A DNA stretch of 64,000 nt, from contig JADZCT010000039.1 in the NCBI GenBank assembly GCA_020851455.1, positions 1-64,000 on the forward strand, given 5' to 3'. The translations under genes and the position numbers were made by a program. A model generated the notes under the pieces. That model made no database searches, was not told the origin of the DNA, and saw only the letters and a list, made by a program, of their open reading frames with translations. This DNA comes from Gemmatimonadaceae bacterium (GTDB lineage: Bacteria > Gemmatimonadota > Gemmatimonadetes > Gemmatimonadales > Gemmatimonadaceae). Positions 20,540 to 28,948 of the stretch are shown here, one piece after another. Numbering within the stretch: position 1 is the first letter of the stretch; each line of letters begins with the position of its first letter.

Positions 20540-21336
20540 GGCACACTCACCTGCGTCTCAAACACCGAGACGACGTTGAAGTACGAGCGCGGCACGGCCA
20601 CCTGCTCGAGGATCGAGCGGAGCCGCTGCACGACCATGTCGCGCCTCGACGAACGCAGCCAGTTGATCACGGCGGGCGCCGGAACCGCCGCGGTGCCGTC
20701 GTCAACGAACGTGCAGGCCACCTGGCGGTTGAACGAAGCGACGCTGTCGCTGGATGCGTACCTGAGCGCGACGAGAACGGCCGCACCGCTCCCTCCGGCG
20801 GGCGACCAGTTCACGGTCATCTGGTCGCCGGGAGCGGGCAGGTTCACCGCGCCTACGGTGAGGGCTTCGGCGGTGCGGCCGCGGAAGGTGGAGGCGGGAA
20901 AGCCGTTCGGATCACCGGCGACCCTGATGACCATCGAGTCCCCGGGGGTGAACGGAATGCTCTGGCCACCGCTCGTTCTGTAGAACGGATCCCCCAGCAT
21001 GGACCGCCGCAGCGTGTCGGTGCGGCTGCCGAGGGAGAGGAGCACGTAATCGCCCGCACTGATTCCCGGCGCAACCACCGGCCCGGCGTCGGTTCCGTCG
21101 GAGTACGGGGCGTCGAGGCAACTGTCGCTGGCGACTGACGTGTTCACGAACATCGCGCCCGTGACGCGATAGAACGCAAGGGAAGGCAGCATCGAATACG
21201 ATGCAGAACCGGAGGGATCAGCCTTGAAGGTGCCGAGTGCAACCGGGCTTCCCACGCTGCCGCTCTGGGGCATGTCGCAGGCGGCCATGGCGAGGACGGC
21301 GGCCGCGGCGGAGGCAAGAAGACGGTAACGGAGCAT
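20536..21336 (-). CDS. Putative lipoprotein of unknown function
   Basis: A 266-residue exported protein. The N-terminus RYRLLASAAAAVLAMAACDM is a signal peptide ending in a cysteine with a lipobox-like AMAAC, so a lipid-anchored periplasmic location is likely. The rest is beta-rich with Ser/Thr/Asp-rich loops (SLGSRTDTLRRSMLGD, FTPGDSMVIRVAGDPNGFP). I recognise no family. The track ORF starts too far upstream; the ATG at 21336 directly precedes the signal peptide. It is coupled by ATGA to the fumarase/aspartase gene. Confidence 0.75.
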   Translation of the reverse strand: MLRYRLLASAAAAVLAMAACDMPQSGSVGSPVALGTFKADPSGSASYSMLPSLAFYRVTGAMFVNTSVASDSCLDAPYSDGTDAGPVVAPGISAGDYVLLSLGSRTDTLRRSMLGDPFYRTSGGQSIPFTPGDSMVIRVAGDPNGFPASTFRGRTAEALTVGAVNLPAPGDQMTVNWSPAGGSGAAVLVALRYASSDSVASFNRQVACTFVDDGTAAVPAPAVINWLRSSRRDMVVQRLRSILEQVAVPRSYFNVVSVFETQVSVP

Positions 21337-21401
21337 TGGTCGGCGGGTGCGGTGGTAAGGCACGGCGCGCAGGTGTGGCGCGCGGCGCAAGTGGCGCACT
21401 C

Positions 21402-22118
21402 TCATTCTACACGGTCGCCCCGCCGAACGTTGCCGGGCTCCTCCGGTCCGCGGGGCGCTACGCCGACGGCCCGGGGAGCGCCCGAAATGCGCACGGCTCC
21501 AGTCAGGAACGGGTTGCCGGACCGCTCGCGGCCGATGGTGGTCTGCGGGCCGTGGCCGGCGAAGACCACGGTGGCGTCGTCGAGCGTGAGCAGCCGCTCC
21601 AGCGACTGAACGAACGCGGCCGGGTCGCACAGGGGGAGGTCGGTCCGCCCGACAGAGCCGGCAAAGAGGCAGTCGCCGCCAAGCACCGCGCCGTGGCCCA
21701 CGAGCGCCACGTGTCCCGGCGCGTGGCCCGGTACGTGCCAGACCCTGAACGAGAGCGACCCGAGCCGCACGACGTCGCCGTCGGCATACGACCCGTCGGC
21801 AGGATCAGGCTGCTCGAACGGCACGCCGTACTGCTGCGCAGCCATCGCAGCGTGGGCGTACAACTCCCGGTCAGCCGGATGAAGCACGACCGGAATGCCG
21901 GGCCAGCGCCGCCTCACGCCCTGGACAGCGCCGATGTGATCCAGGTGTGCGTGCGTGAGCCACACGACCGATGGCGAAGCGCCGGCGCGTTCGGCCATCG
22001 CCACGATCCTCGCGGGATCGTCGCCAGGGTCAACGAGCGCGGCCGCACCGGTCCGGTCGTCGAGAACCAGGTAGCAGTTTTCCTCGAACGGACCGACGGT
22101 GACCGCGGAGATCTTCAC
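21402..22118 (-). CDS. MBL-fold metallo-hydrolase (glyoxalase II-like)
   Basis: A metallo-beta-lactamase-fold hydrolase, 238 residues. The binuclear metal motif is THAHLDHIGAV, followed by the ligand His in WHVPGHAPGHVAL, the bridging Asp in GGDCLFAGSVGRTDL, and a final His in VFAGHGPQTTIGRE. This pattern matches YcbL/glyoxalase II-like enzymes that hydrolyse thioesters such as S-lactoylglutathione. The true substrate is unknown. The start is a GTG that overlaps the trxB stop as GTGA, so it is co-translated with thioredoxin reductase. Confidence 0.88.
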   Translation of the reverse strand: MKISAVTVGPFEENCYLVLDDRTGAAALVDPGDDPARIVAMAERAGASPSVVWLTHAHLDHIGAVQGVRRRWPGIPVVLHPADRELYAHAAMAAQQYGVPFEQPDPADGSYADGDVVRLGSLSFRVWHVPGHAPGHVALVGHGAVLGGDCLFAGSVGRTDLPLCDPAAFVQSLERLLTLDDATVVFAGHGPQTTIGRERSGNPFLTGAVRISGAPRAVGVAPRGPEEPGNVRRGDRVE

Positions 22119-23122
22119 GGCTGCCCTGCGCGCCTGACGCTTCCGCCGGTGACGAGCGTCGCCGACGGCGAGGGCGAAGGGGTGCCATTCCGACGGGCGG
22201 CCAGGTACTTCTCGACGGCAATGGTTGCGGTTGTCGCGTCGCCGACGGCAGTGGTTACCTGGCGGGTGAGCTGGGCCCGGACGTCGCCAGCGGCGAAGAG
22301 GCCGCGCATTGACGTCTCCATGTTGGAGTCCGTCAGCAGGTAACCCGCGGCATCGTGTTCGACGTGGCCATCAATGATGCCGGTGTTCGGACGGAAGCCG
22401 ATGAAGACGAAGGCGCCCGTCGCTACAAGGTCACGACGCTCACCCGTCTTCACGTTGCGGATGCGCGCATGGGTCATCAGCCCGTCGGCCCCGGCGATCT
22501 CCTCCACGACGGTATCCCAGATGACCTCGATCTTCGCGTTTGCGAAAACACGGTCCTGGATGATCTTCGACGCGCGGAACCCGTCGCGGCGGTGCACGAT
22601 GTACACCTTGGCGGCGTACCGCGTGAGGAAGTCGGCTTCTTCACAAGCCGCATCACCGCCACCAACAACCATGATCGTGTGCCCACGGAAGAAGGCGCCG
22701 TCGCAGATTGCGCAGTACGACACCCCCCTGCCGGCGTACTCGATCTCGCCCGGCACCTCGAGCTTGACCGGGGTTCCGCCGGCGGTAACGATCACGGCGG
22801 GCGACCGGAACACGTCGCCGTTTTCGACAGTCGTCTCGAAGGCGCCGTCCGCGGCGCGTCGCACGTGCTCTACGCGGTGGTACGGTCGGACGTCGGCTCC
22901 GAACTTGACCGCATGCGACTGGAATTTTTCGGCGAGCTCGCTGCCAAGGATGTGCTCGAACCCGATGTAGTCCTCGATCACCTCGGTGTTGAGCAGTTCT
23001 CCGCCAGGCAGGCCCTGCTCGAGGACCACGGCATCGAGCATGGAACGGCCTGCGTACATGCCCGCGCACAGGCCGGCGGGTCCGGCCCCGACTATGACGA
23101 CATCCTTATCGTGGACTGCCAC
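22115..23122 (-). CDS. trxB: Thioredoxin reductase
   Basis: An FAD flavoprotein passing electrons from NADPH to thioredoxin. The FAD motif is VIVGAGPAGLCAGMYAGRS; the redox pair is in SYCAICDGAFF (C-x2-C); the NADPH-binding loop is VVGGGDAACEEADFLTRY. The C-terminal FAD motif is RGLFAAGDVR. Length is 335. It leads a unit with the MBL hydrolase, which overlaps it by four bases. A possible electron acceptor in the window is TrxC at 57974. Confidence 0.96.
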   Translation of the reverse strand: MAVHDKDVVIVGAGPAGLCAGMYAGRSMLDAVVLEQGLPGGELLNTEVIEDYIGFEHILGSELAEKFQSHAVKFGADVRPYHRVEHVRRAADGAFETTVENGDVFRSPAVIVTAGGTPVKLEVPGEIEYAGRGVSYCAICDGAFFRGHTIMVVGGGDAACEEADFLTRYAAKVYIVHRRDGFRASKIIQDRVFANAKIEVIWDTVVEEIAGADGLMTHARIRNVKTGERRDLVATGAFVFIGFRPNTGIIDGHVEHDAAGYLLTDSNMETSMRGLFAAGDVRAQLTRQVTTAVGDATTATIAVEKYLAARRNGTPSPSPSATLVTGGSVRRAGQP

Positions 23123-23231
23123 TGCGCCTCTCCGATACGGGTGGCGCGCCCCGGCCAGCAGGGCGCATCCCTGAATCTCGCCATTGTGGGAAGCGGGTGG
23201 AACCGGCGCGGTGTCTGGCCTTCGCCTGGGT

Positions 23232-24005
23232 TCAGCGCGCCGAGTGCCGGCCTCCGTCCACGAAGAGCGTTTCGCCGGTCACGTATGGCGCGGTCAACAG
23301 ATAAAGAACCGCGATGGCGACGTCCGCGGGGGTGCCAAGGCGCCTGAGCGGGGTGGCGCGCTCGAAGGCGCGGCGCTTCGCTGCCGCGTAGCCCTGTTGC
23401 GCGAGCACGAAGCCAGGCGCAACCGCGTTGACCCGCACCCGGGGGGCCAGCGCTCCGGCAAGTGCGGCAGTGAGGGCCGACACTCCCGCCTTGCTGATGC
23501 CATGCGGGACGTACTCCGGATGGGACTCGAAACCCATGTGGTCCGAGATGTTCACGATGACCCCGCCACGCGGGCCCATTACGCGGGCCGCCTCGATCGA
23601 GGTGAAGAACACGGCGCGGAGGTTGAGAGCGAACACCCGATCCCAGTCACGCTCGGTGACGGTGCGGAGCGGCGTGCGGAGCATGGACGCCGCCGAGTTC
23701 ACGACGACATCGAGCCGCCCGGCATCCCGCGCGACACGCGCCACGAGAGCGCGCGGCGAGCCGGCACGGGTGAGGTCTGAGCGCACGGCGAACGCCGCGC
23801 CGCCAGCGTCGCGGATTGCGGCAACGGTCAGGCGCGCGCCAGCCGCCGAACCGTGATAGTGGACGGCAACGGTCGCGCCCGCCCGTCCGACGGCAAGTGC
23901 GATTGCCTGCCCAACCCGCGTTCCCGCTCCTGTGACGAGCGCGACGCGATCGGCGAGCGGCGCTGGCTGCCCGCTCGCCTTGAGGCGCCCACGCACTGGT
24001 GTCAT
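23232..24005 (-). CDS. SDR-family oxidoreductase with His in place of catalytic Tyr
   Basis: A classical short-chain dehydrogenase/reductase of 257 residues. The cofactor motif is VALVTGAGTRVGQAIALAVG. NSAASMLRTPL stands for the NNAA motif, VIVNISDHMGFES holds the catalytic Ser, and the C-terminus GETLFVDGGRHS is typical. The start ATG at 24005 overlaps the PHP gene stop (ATGA), so the track start upstream is rejected. The usual Y-x3-K reads HGISK: His168 stands where Tyr is expected, with Lys172 retained. TGAGTRVG and the small size recall pteridine reductase or FabG-like proteins. With Tyr lost, activity may be altered. Confidence 0.85.
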   Translation of the reverse strand: MTPVRGRLKASGQPAPLADRVALVTGAGTRVGQAIALAVGRAGATVAVHYHGSAAGARLTVAAIRDAGGAAFAVRSDLTRAGSPRALVARVARDAGRLDVVVNSAASMLRTPLRTVTERDWDRVFALNLRAVFFTSIEAARVMGPRGGVIVNISDHMGFESHPEYVPHGISKAGVSALTAALAGALAPRVRVNAVAPGFVLAQQGYAAAKRRAFERATPLRRLGTPADVAIAVLYLLTAPYVTGETLFVDGGRHSAR

Positions 24006-24871
24006 GCTGCCCTCCCTGCGAGATGTGCAAGCTGCAGTTCCATCCACACGGCACTCACGTGCATGCAGCCAAGCACGCGGGGTCCGCCCGCGGCGCCGTG
24101 CCAGTCCGAGCCGCCGCTGGGCACCAGGTCCAGTTCATCCACGAGCGCGCGCAGACGTTCGGTATCGGCGGGCGCATGGCTGGGATGGCGCACCTCGAGG
24201 CCGTCGAGCCCTGCAGCGGCGAGCGCCGCCACGCGCTCGCGCGTTCCTTCCGCGCCGGGATGGGCCCAGACCGCAATGCCGCCTGCGGCGCGGATGATCG
24301 CGATACCTTCTTCCACCGCGAGGCGCTGCTTCTCGACATACGCCGGCTTCCCCGCCCCGATCCAGTTGTCGAACACGGCCTGCGCAGTCGCCGCGCGTCC
24401 GGCCTTCACCAGCGCGCGTGCCACGTGCGGGCGGCCCACGGCGCCACCGCCGGCCTCGGCTAGCACGTCGGCCATGCCAAGCTGGACGCCGAGCGCTCGC
24501 AGCTTCTCCACCATCAGACGGGCGCGCTCCACGCGGGCTTTGCGCACCGCGGCAAGCGCGCGCTCGACCATGCCAAGATCGGCGACGTGCAAGCCCAGCA
24601 TGTGGACTTCTTTCCCCTCGGCGTCGTGCACGGACATCTCGACGCCCGCCACCACATGCAGGCCGGCTCCCGCGGCAAGACGCCGCACCGGCTCGACGGC
24701 GGCGACGGTATCGTGGTCGGTGACGGCGACCGCGCTGAGCCCGGCCGCGCGCGCCGCCTGCACGAACCGCTCCGGAGTTGCCGTGCCGTCCGACGCCGTG
24801 GTGTGCGCATGCAGGTCAACGGCGGCGGCATCCCGCAGCGCCGCGCGTCCCTCGGACGGCGCTGCGGTCAC
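24002..24871 (-). CDS. PHP-domain phosphoesterase
   Basis: A 289-residue PHP-fold metal-dependent phosphoesterase of the YciV/RNase AM type, which acts on 3',5'-nucleoside bisphosphates or RNA 5' ends. Metal-ligand motifs are DLHAHTTASDGT, VAVTDHDTVAAV, VAGVEMSV, VWAHPGAEG and GSDWHG. It lacks any polymerase domain. The GTG start overlaps the upstream small gene (GTGA) and the stop overlaps the SDR, so three genes are chained. The precise substrate is not certain. Confidence 0.88.
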   Translation of the reverse strand: MTAAPSEGRAALRDAAAVDLHAHTTASDGTATPERFVQAARAAGLSAVAVTDHDTVAAVEPVRRLAAGAGLHVVAGVEMSVHDAEGKEVHMLGLHVADLGMVERALAAVRKARVERARLMVEKLRALGVQLGMADVLAEAGGGAVGRPHVARALVKAGRAATAQAVFDNWIGAGKPAYVEKQRLAVEEGIAIIRAAGGIAVWAHPGAEGTRERVAALAAAGLDGLEVRHPSHAPADTERLRALVDELDLVPSGGSDWHGAAGGPRVLGCMHVSAVWMELQLAHLAGRAA

Positions 24872-25131
24872 GGCGTGTAGCCGCCCTCCGGCGACGTGTC
24901 GCTTGGCTGCGACGACGCGAAGAGCTCCAGCAGCGTCTCGTCGCTGCAGTCAGCGAGCGACCGGAGGCGGGAGCGCACGCGCCGCGGCCTGTAGCGGGAC
25001 ATCCGGACCTCGCGCTGGCCGCCGGCGCGCACGAAGAGGACGCCGAACTCGTCGGCGTCGTACTGTGTCACGAATCCGGACGGCAGCACGCGCCACTCGA
25101 CTCCACCGACCTTGATCGTCCTGCTTGGCAT
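24868..25131 (-). CDS. Small conserved-looking protein of unknown function
   Basis: An 87-residue protein beginning MPSRTIKVGGVEWRVLPSGF. The beta-rich N-terminal half (VTQYDADEFGVLFVRAGG) is followed by an Arg-rich helix (RYRPRRVRSRLRSLADCSDE) and an acidic/polar tail. I recognise no family. The track ORF begins too early; the ATG at 25131 makes a compact protein 37 bases after the E2 gene, and the stop overlaps the PHP gene. The basic middle could bind nucleic acid, but nothing proves it. Confidence 0.65.
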   Translation of the reverse strand: MPSRTIKVGGVEWRVLPSGFVTQYDADEFGVLFVRAGGQREVRMSRYRPRRVRSRLRSLADCSDETLLELFASSQPSDTSPEGGYTP

Positions 25132-25168
25132 CTTGCGGGCAGCTCCTGATGGGGATGGTTCCGGGGCG

Positions 25169-26515
25169 TCAGTAGCCGCCGTCGGGCACGGATTCGAGAG
25201 AGCGCTTGAGGTCGCCCATGAAGCGGTCGGCGTCGGCGCCGTCCACGACACGGTGGTCGAACGAGAGCGAGAAGTAGGCGCAGGTGCGCACCGCGATAAC
25301 GTCCTCCCCGTCAGCGCCGGCGACGACCTTGGGCCGCTTCTCGATTGCGCCAAGGCCAAGGATCGCCGTGGTGCCGACGGGGATGACCGGCGTGCCGATG
25401 ATGGATCCGAAGGTGCCGAAGTTGGTGATGGTGAAGGTCGCGTCCGACGTGTCGGCCGGGCCAAGCTTCCGGCCGCGGGCACGGCCTGCGAGGTCGTTCA
25501 CGGCCTTCGCGATGCCGGACAGCGAGAGGTCCTCGGCATGCTTCATCACGGGGACAATCAGGCCCGTCGGCTCGAGAGCAACGGCAAGGCCGATGTTGTA
25601 GCGTTTGCGGTAGATGACGTCGCTACCGTTCGTCGCCGCGTTGAGCGACGGATGCCGCCGGAGGTTCGCGATCACGGCGTGAATGATGAACGGCAGATAG
25701 GTGAGCTTCTGCCCGGTGGCTGCCTCGAATCCGGAGCGCATCTTGGCGCGGACGCGCGTCATGCGCGTGAGGTCAACCTCCCACACCGTGGTCACGTGCG
25801 CGGCGACGCGCTTGGCGATCGCCATGTGCTCGAAGGTGAGGCGACGGAGCTTGGACATCGGCTCGACCACGTCACCCTGCCAGGGGGTGGGCGCTGGCAC
25901 CTGCGCGTCGCCGGATGCCGCCGCAGCAATCGCCGTCGCGGCAGGCGCCTTGGTAGCGCCGCTCGCGATGTGCGAGAGTATGTCGCGCCGCGTGACTCGT
26001 CCGGCGATTCCCGATCCAGTCAGCGCCGCAAGCTCGACACCGTGCTCGGCGGCAATGCGCCTGACGAGCGGAGAGCTCCTGGTGCGGATACGGTCGGCGA
26101 GCGACCCGCCGTTCGCGGCAGCAGGAGTGCTTCCGGCAGACGTGCTGGCCGCAGGAGCCGCGGGAACTGCCGTGGCCGCTGGCCTGGCCACCGACGCTGC
26201 GGCTGAGTGCGGCGCCGGGCCAGGCTGCGGCGCAGAAGTCGGCAACGGGGGCGACGGCGCCGTCGCAGCGGCCGCGTCGGTCTCGAGACGCGCCACGATG
26301 GCGTCAACGGGCACGGTCATGCCGTCGCCTACGATGATCTCCGCGAGGATGCCAGCCGCGGGAGACGGGATCTCGGCGTCAACCTTGTCGGTCGAAATCT
26401 CGAAGATGGGCTCGTCGCGCTTCACCGGATCGCCGACCTTCTTGAGCCAGCGCGATACGGTGCCTTCGGCGATTGATTCGCCCATCTGGGGCATTCGCAC
26501 GTCAATTCGGGCCAC
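25169..26515 (-). CDS. 2-oxo acid dehydrogenase complex E2 (dihydrolipoyl acyltransferase)
   Basis: The E2 core of a pyruvate, 2-oxoglutarate or branched-chain dehydrogenase. Residues about 1-75 form the lipoyl domain with the lipoylated Lys in FEISTDKVDAEI. An Ala/Pro linker follows, then the peripheral subunit-binding domain (SSPLVRRIAAEHGVELAALT). The catalytic domain ends with the HxxxDG motif in LSFDHRVVDGADADRF. The start is the GTG at 26515, which has AGGAAGGA five bases upstream; 448 residues result. No E1 or E3 genes are adjacent. The substrate (branched-chain versus 2-oxoglutarate) cannot be set by eye. Confidence 0.92.
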   Translation of the reverse strand: MARIDVRMPQMGESIAEGTVSRWLKKVGDPVKRDEPIFEISTDKVDAEIPSPAAGILAEIIVGDGMTVPVDAIVARLETDAAAATAPSPPLPTSAPQPGPAPHSAAASVARPAATAVPAAPAASTSAGSTPAAANGGSLADRIRTRSSPLVRRIAAEHGVELAALTGSGIAGRVTRRDILSHIASGATKAPAATAIAAAASGDAQVPAPTPWQGDVVEPMSKLRRLTFEHMAIAKRVAAHVTTVWEVDLTRMTRVRAKMRSGFEAATGQKLTYLPFIIHAVIANLRRHPSLNAATNGSDVIYRKRYNIGLAVALEPTGLIVPVMKHAEDLSLSGIAKAVNDLAGRARGRKLGPADTSDATFTITNFGTFGSIIGTPVIPVGTTAILGLGAIEKRPKVVAGADGEDVIAVRTCAYFSLSFDHRVVDGADADRFMGDLKRSLESVPDGGY

Positions 26516-26837
26516 GATTTCCTTCCTGCCCGGCGGGGGCCGGGTCTTGCCTGGGATCCGTGCTACGGGAACGACGCAACGAGCGGACTGCGAGCAATGG
26601 CAGCGTCGCGCCGCCAATCGCTGCTCCACCCGCCCAGTAAAGGTACCAATCGCACGTCGGAATGCCCGTGCACGCCGGCGCCCGGGTGAGGAACGCAACG
26701 GCCTTGGCCACCAGCACGCCGACCATGCCGCCGCTTACCACGCCAAGGAAGGCCGTGAAACAGCCAACGGCCACGAGTCGGGACCGGGCGACGCCCGGCA
26801 CCCCCGGACTCGCTGGGGCTCCCTCGCCTGTGTCCAC
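26502..26837 (-). CDS. Small membrane protein of unknown function
   Basis: A 111-residue protein with two likely membrane segments: LVAVGCFTAFLGVVSGGMVG and the stretch around YLYWAGGAAIGGATLPLLAV. Two cysteines lie in the short loop between them (PACTGIPTCDW). The start is a GTG without a clear Shine-Dalgarno. Its end overlaps the start of the E2 gene by 14 bases. I recognise no family. Confidence 0.6.
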   Translation of the reverse strand: MDTGEGAPASPGVPGVARSRLVAVGCFTAFLGVVSGGMVGVLVAKAVAFLTRAPACTGIPTCDWYLYWAGGAAIGGATLPLLAVRSLRRSRSTDPRQDPAPAGQEGNRGPN

Positions 26838-26850
26838 TGGCCGCGGGAGT

Positions 26851-27165
26851 CTAGAAGGATCCGGTAAGGGCGAAGCGCGGATCCGCCATCCGGTGAACCT
26901 CGACCAGGAACTTCTTGACGTTGCGGTCGAGGCGGCTCTCCCCCATCGCGGTCGTGTCGGCTTCGATGAAGGTGTAGTGCCCGCCCTCCATCCAGACCTT
27001 GATGGTCAAGGAGGACACGACGTCGTCCGGCATGCCCACAGTCCCTTCCCACGAGCGCGCCCGCGGCGTGGAGCCCGTTGGGCGCATGCCGATCGTGGGG
27101 AAGAACTCGTCGGCCGCCTTGAGGACAGCGTCCGGGTGCACGGAGGTGCGATGGAAGTGCTTCAT
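26851..27165 (-). CDS. Small cytoplasmic protein of unknown function
   Basis: A 104-residue protein that starts MKHFHRTSVHPDAVLKAADE. The middle contains two probable beta strands (SSLTIKVWMEGGHYTFIEAD), and a helix follows (RLDRNVKKFLVEVHRMADP). No signal peptide. The ATG at 27165 overlaps the stop of the upstream lipoprotein by ATGA. I do not recognise it. Its place behind the inositol-lipid genes suggests a shared role, not a known one. Confidence 0.65.
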   Translation of the reverse strand: MKHFHRTSVHPDAVLKAADEFFPTIGMRPTGSTPRARSWEGTVGMPDDVVSSLTIKVWMEGGHYTFIEADTTAMGESRLDRNVKKFLVEVHRMADPRFALTGSF

Positions 27166-27629
27166 CGTGCTGTATCGGAAGAGGGGAACGGCGAGCCCGG
27201 GCGCACCATCTGGCGCCAGTCGAGCGTCTGCTGGAGGGCGGTGGATGTGTCCCTGCGGAACTGCACGCCCATGGCCCACTCGCCCGCCGTGACGAAGAGG
27301 AGCCGCGAGTGGTAGGTGCCAACCTCGGGCCCGTACGTGAACGCCTGCCATATGCTGTGACGGTCGGCGTTCGTCGCGAAGATGCGGCCCTGGCCGTTTA
27401 CGATCGGTTCCTTCGTCTTCTTGTCGCGAACGAAGATCGTGTACATGACCGGCTCCTGCGCGAGCGGAGGCGACGGATCCGAGAGCACGCGTATCTCGTA
27501 GTCGTCGGTCCAGAGCCGCTGCGACAGATCCGGTGGGTTTGGCGACCCGCAGGCCGACGCGAGGACGGCAAGGACCGCGACCGCGCCGGTGCGGGCAATC
27601 CGGGTTTGGAGCAGTGAATGAGGCATCAT
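27162..27629 (-). CDS. Putative lipoprotein, small beta-rich domain
   Basis: A 155-residue exported protein. The N-terminus TGAVAVLAVLASACGSPNPP is a lipoprotein-type signal with the modified Cys after ASA. The mature part is short and beta-rich (YEIRVLSDPSPPLAQEPVMY, then YTIFVRDKKTKEPI and GTYHSRLLFVTAGEWAMGVQ), a pattern like YtkA/FixH-type immunoglobulin-like domains, though I am not sure. It begins with ATGATG at the end of ino1; its stop overlaps the next gene. Confidence 0.7.
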   Translation of the reverse strand: MMPHSLLQTRIARTGAVAVLAVLASACGSPNPPDLSQRLWTDDYEIRVLSDPSPPLAQEPVMYTIFVRDKKTKEPIVNGQGRIFATNADRHSIWQAFTYGPEVGTYHSRLLFVTAGEWAMGVQFRRDTSTALQQTLDWRQMVRPGSPFPSSDTAR

Positions 27630-28948
27630 GGCTCATAGTACTCCAGTCCGAGGTGAGTGATCTGCTCTTCGCCCATGAGGTGCCGCAGCGTGTTCTTGAG
27701 CTTCGTCTGCTGGATGAAGAGGTCATGCTCCGGCTGCAGGCCCTCGACCACCATCGGCGACTTGTAGTAGAAGCTGAGCCATTCCTGGATGCCCTTCATC
27801 CCCGCCCGCTGGGCGAAGTCGCTGAAGAGGGCGAGGTCGAGCACGATAGGCGCAGCGAGGATAGAGTCGCGGCAGAGGAAGTTGACCTTGATCTGCATCG
27901 GGTAATTCATCCACCCGACGATGTCTATATTGTCCCAGCCTTCCTTGTTGTCCCCGCGCGGCGGGTAGTAGTTGATGCGTACGACGTGCGAGAAGCCCTC
28001 GTACAGGTCCGGGTACACTTCCGGCTGCAGGATGGTGCGCAGGACAGACAGCTTCGACTCTTCCTTCGTCTTGAACGACGCCGGGTCGTCGAGCACTTCG
28101 CCGTCGCGGTTGCCCAGGATGTTCGTGGAATACCAGCCGCGGAGGCCAAGCATGCGCGCCTTGAGTCCCGGCGCGATCACCGTCTTCATCCATGTCTGGC
28201 CGGTCTTGAAGTCCTTTCCCGAGATCGCAACGGCGCGGTCGAGCGCGAGGCGCTGCAGCGCGGGCGTGTCAACGGCGAGGTTTGGGGCGCCGTTGGCGTA
28301 CGGCACCCCTTCCATTATCGCGGCCCAGGCGTAGAGCATGGCCGGCGAGATGGCCTCGTCGTTCCGGTCCATGGCGCGCTCGAACTCCTCGATGGTCGAG
28401 TGCTGCTGGCCAGGACGAATGAAGACCTCGGTTGACCCGCACCAGACGACGACGACGCGGTCGAGCCTGTTGCGGGCCTTGAAGTCACGGATGTCCTGCC
28501 GGAGCTGGTCGGCGAGGTCGCGCTTCGTCGTGCCCGTCTTGACGTGCGTGCCGTGGATGCGCGTCACGTAGCGGTTGTCGAACACGGCGCTCATGGGGAC
28601 GATCCCCGAAAGGAACGGGGCGATCCGGTCGAGCTCGGCCGAGTTCAGGACGCCGGCGGTGCGGGCCGCCGTCAGCGCATCGTCGGGAATCGGGTCCCAC
28701 CCGCCGAAGACGAGGTCGTCGAGGCGCGCGAGGGGAACGAAGTCGCGAATGAGCGGCGAGCGCTGGTCGGTTCGCTTGCCGAGGCGGATGGTCGCCATCT
28801 GCGTGAGCGAGCCGATCGGCTTGCTGTACCCGCGGCGGACGCTCTCGACGCCGGCGATGAACGTGGTCGCGACCGCGCCGAGCCCGGGGGTGAGGATCCC
28901 CAGCCGGCCTGTCGCGGGGGCAATCGTGCGCGGCGCGGACGGGTTCAT
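27626..28948 (-). CDS. ino1: myo-Inositol-1-phosphate synthase
   Basis: It converts glucose 6-phosphate to 1L-myo-inositol 1-phosphate with NAD+. The 440-residue protein has the NAD region GRLGILTPGLGAVATTFIAG, the conserved core ISGKDFKTGQTWMKTVIAPG with the catalytic lysines, and STNILGNRDGEVLDDPASFK. The ATG at 28948 overlaps the stop of the CDP-alcohol phosphatidyltransferase gene (ATGA), so the track start is not used. The partner gene suggests inositol is used for phosphatidylinositol-type lipids. Confidence 0.95.
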   Translation of the reverse strand: MNPSAPRTIAPATGRLGILTPGLGAVATTFIAGVESVRRGYSKPIGSLTQMATIRLGKRTDQRSPLIRDFVPLARLDDLVFGGWDPIPDDALTAARTAGVLNSAELDRIAPFLSGIVPMSAVFDNRYVTRIHGTHVKTGTTKRDLADQLRQDIRDFKARNRLDRVVVVWCGSTEVFIRPGQQHSTIEEFERAMDRNDEAISPAMLYAWAAIMEGVPYANGAPNLAVDTPALQRLALDRAVAISGKDFKTGQTWMKTVIAPGLKARMLGLRGWYSTNILGNRDGEVLDDPASFKTKEESKLSVLRTILQPEVYPDLYEGFSHVVRINYYPPRGDNKEGWDNIDIVGWMNYPMQIKVNFLCRDSILAAPIVLDLALFSDFAQRAGMKGIQEWLSFYYKSPMVVEGLQPEHDLFIQQTKLKNTLRHLMGEEQITHLGLEYYEP

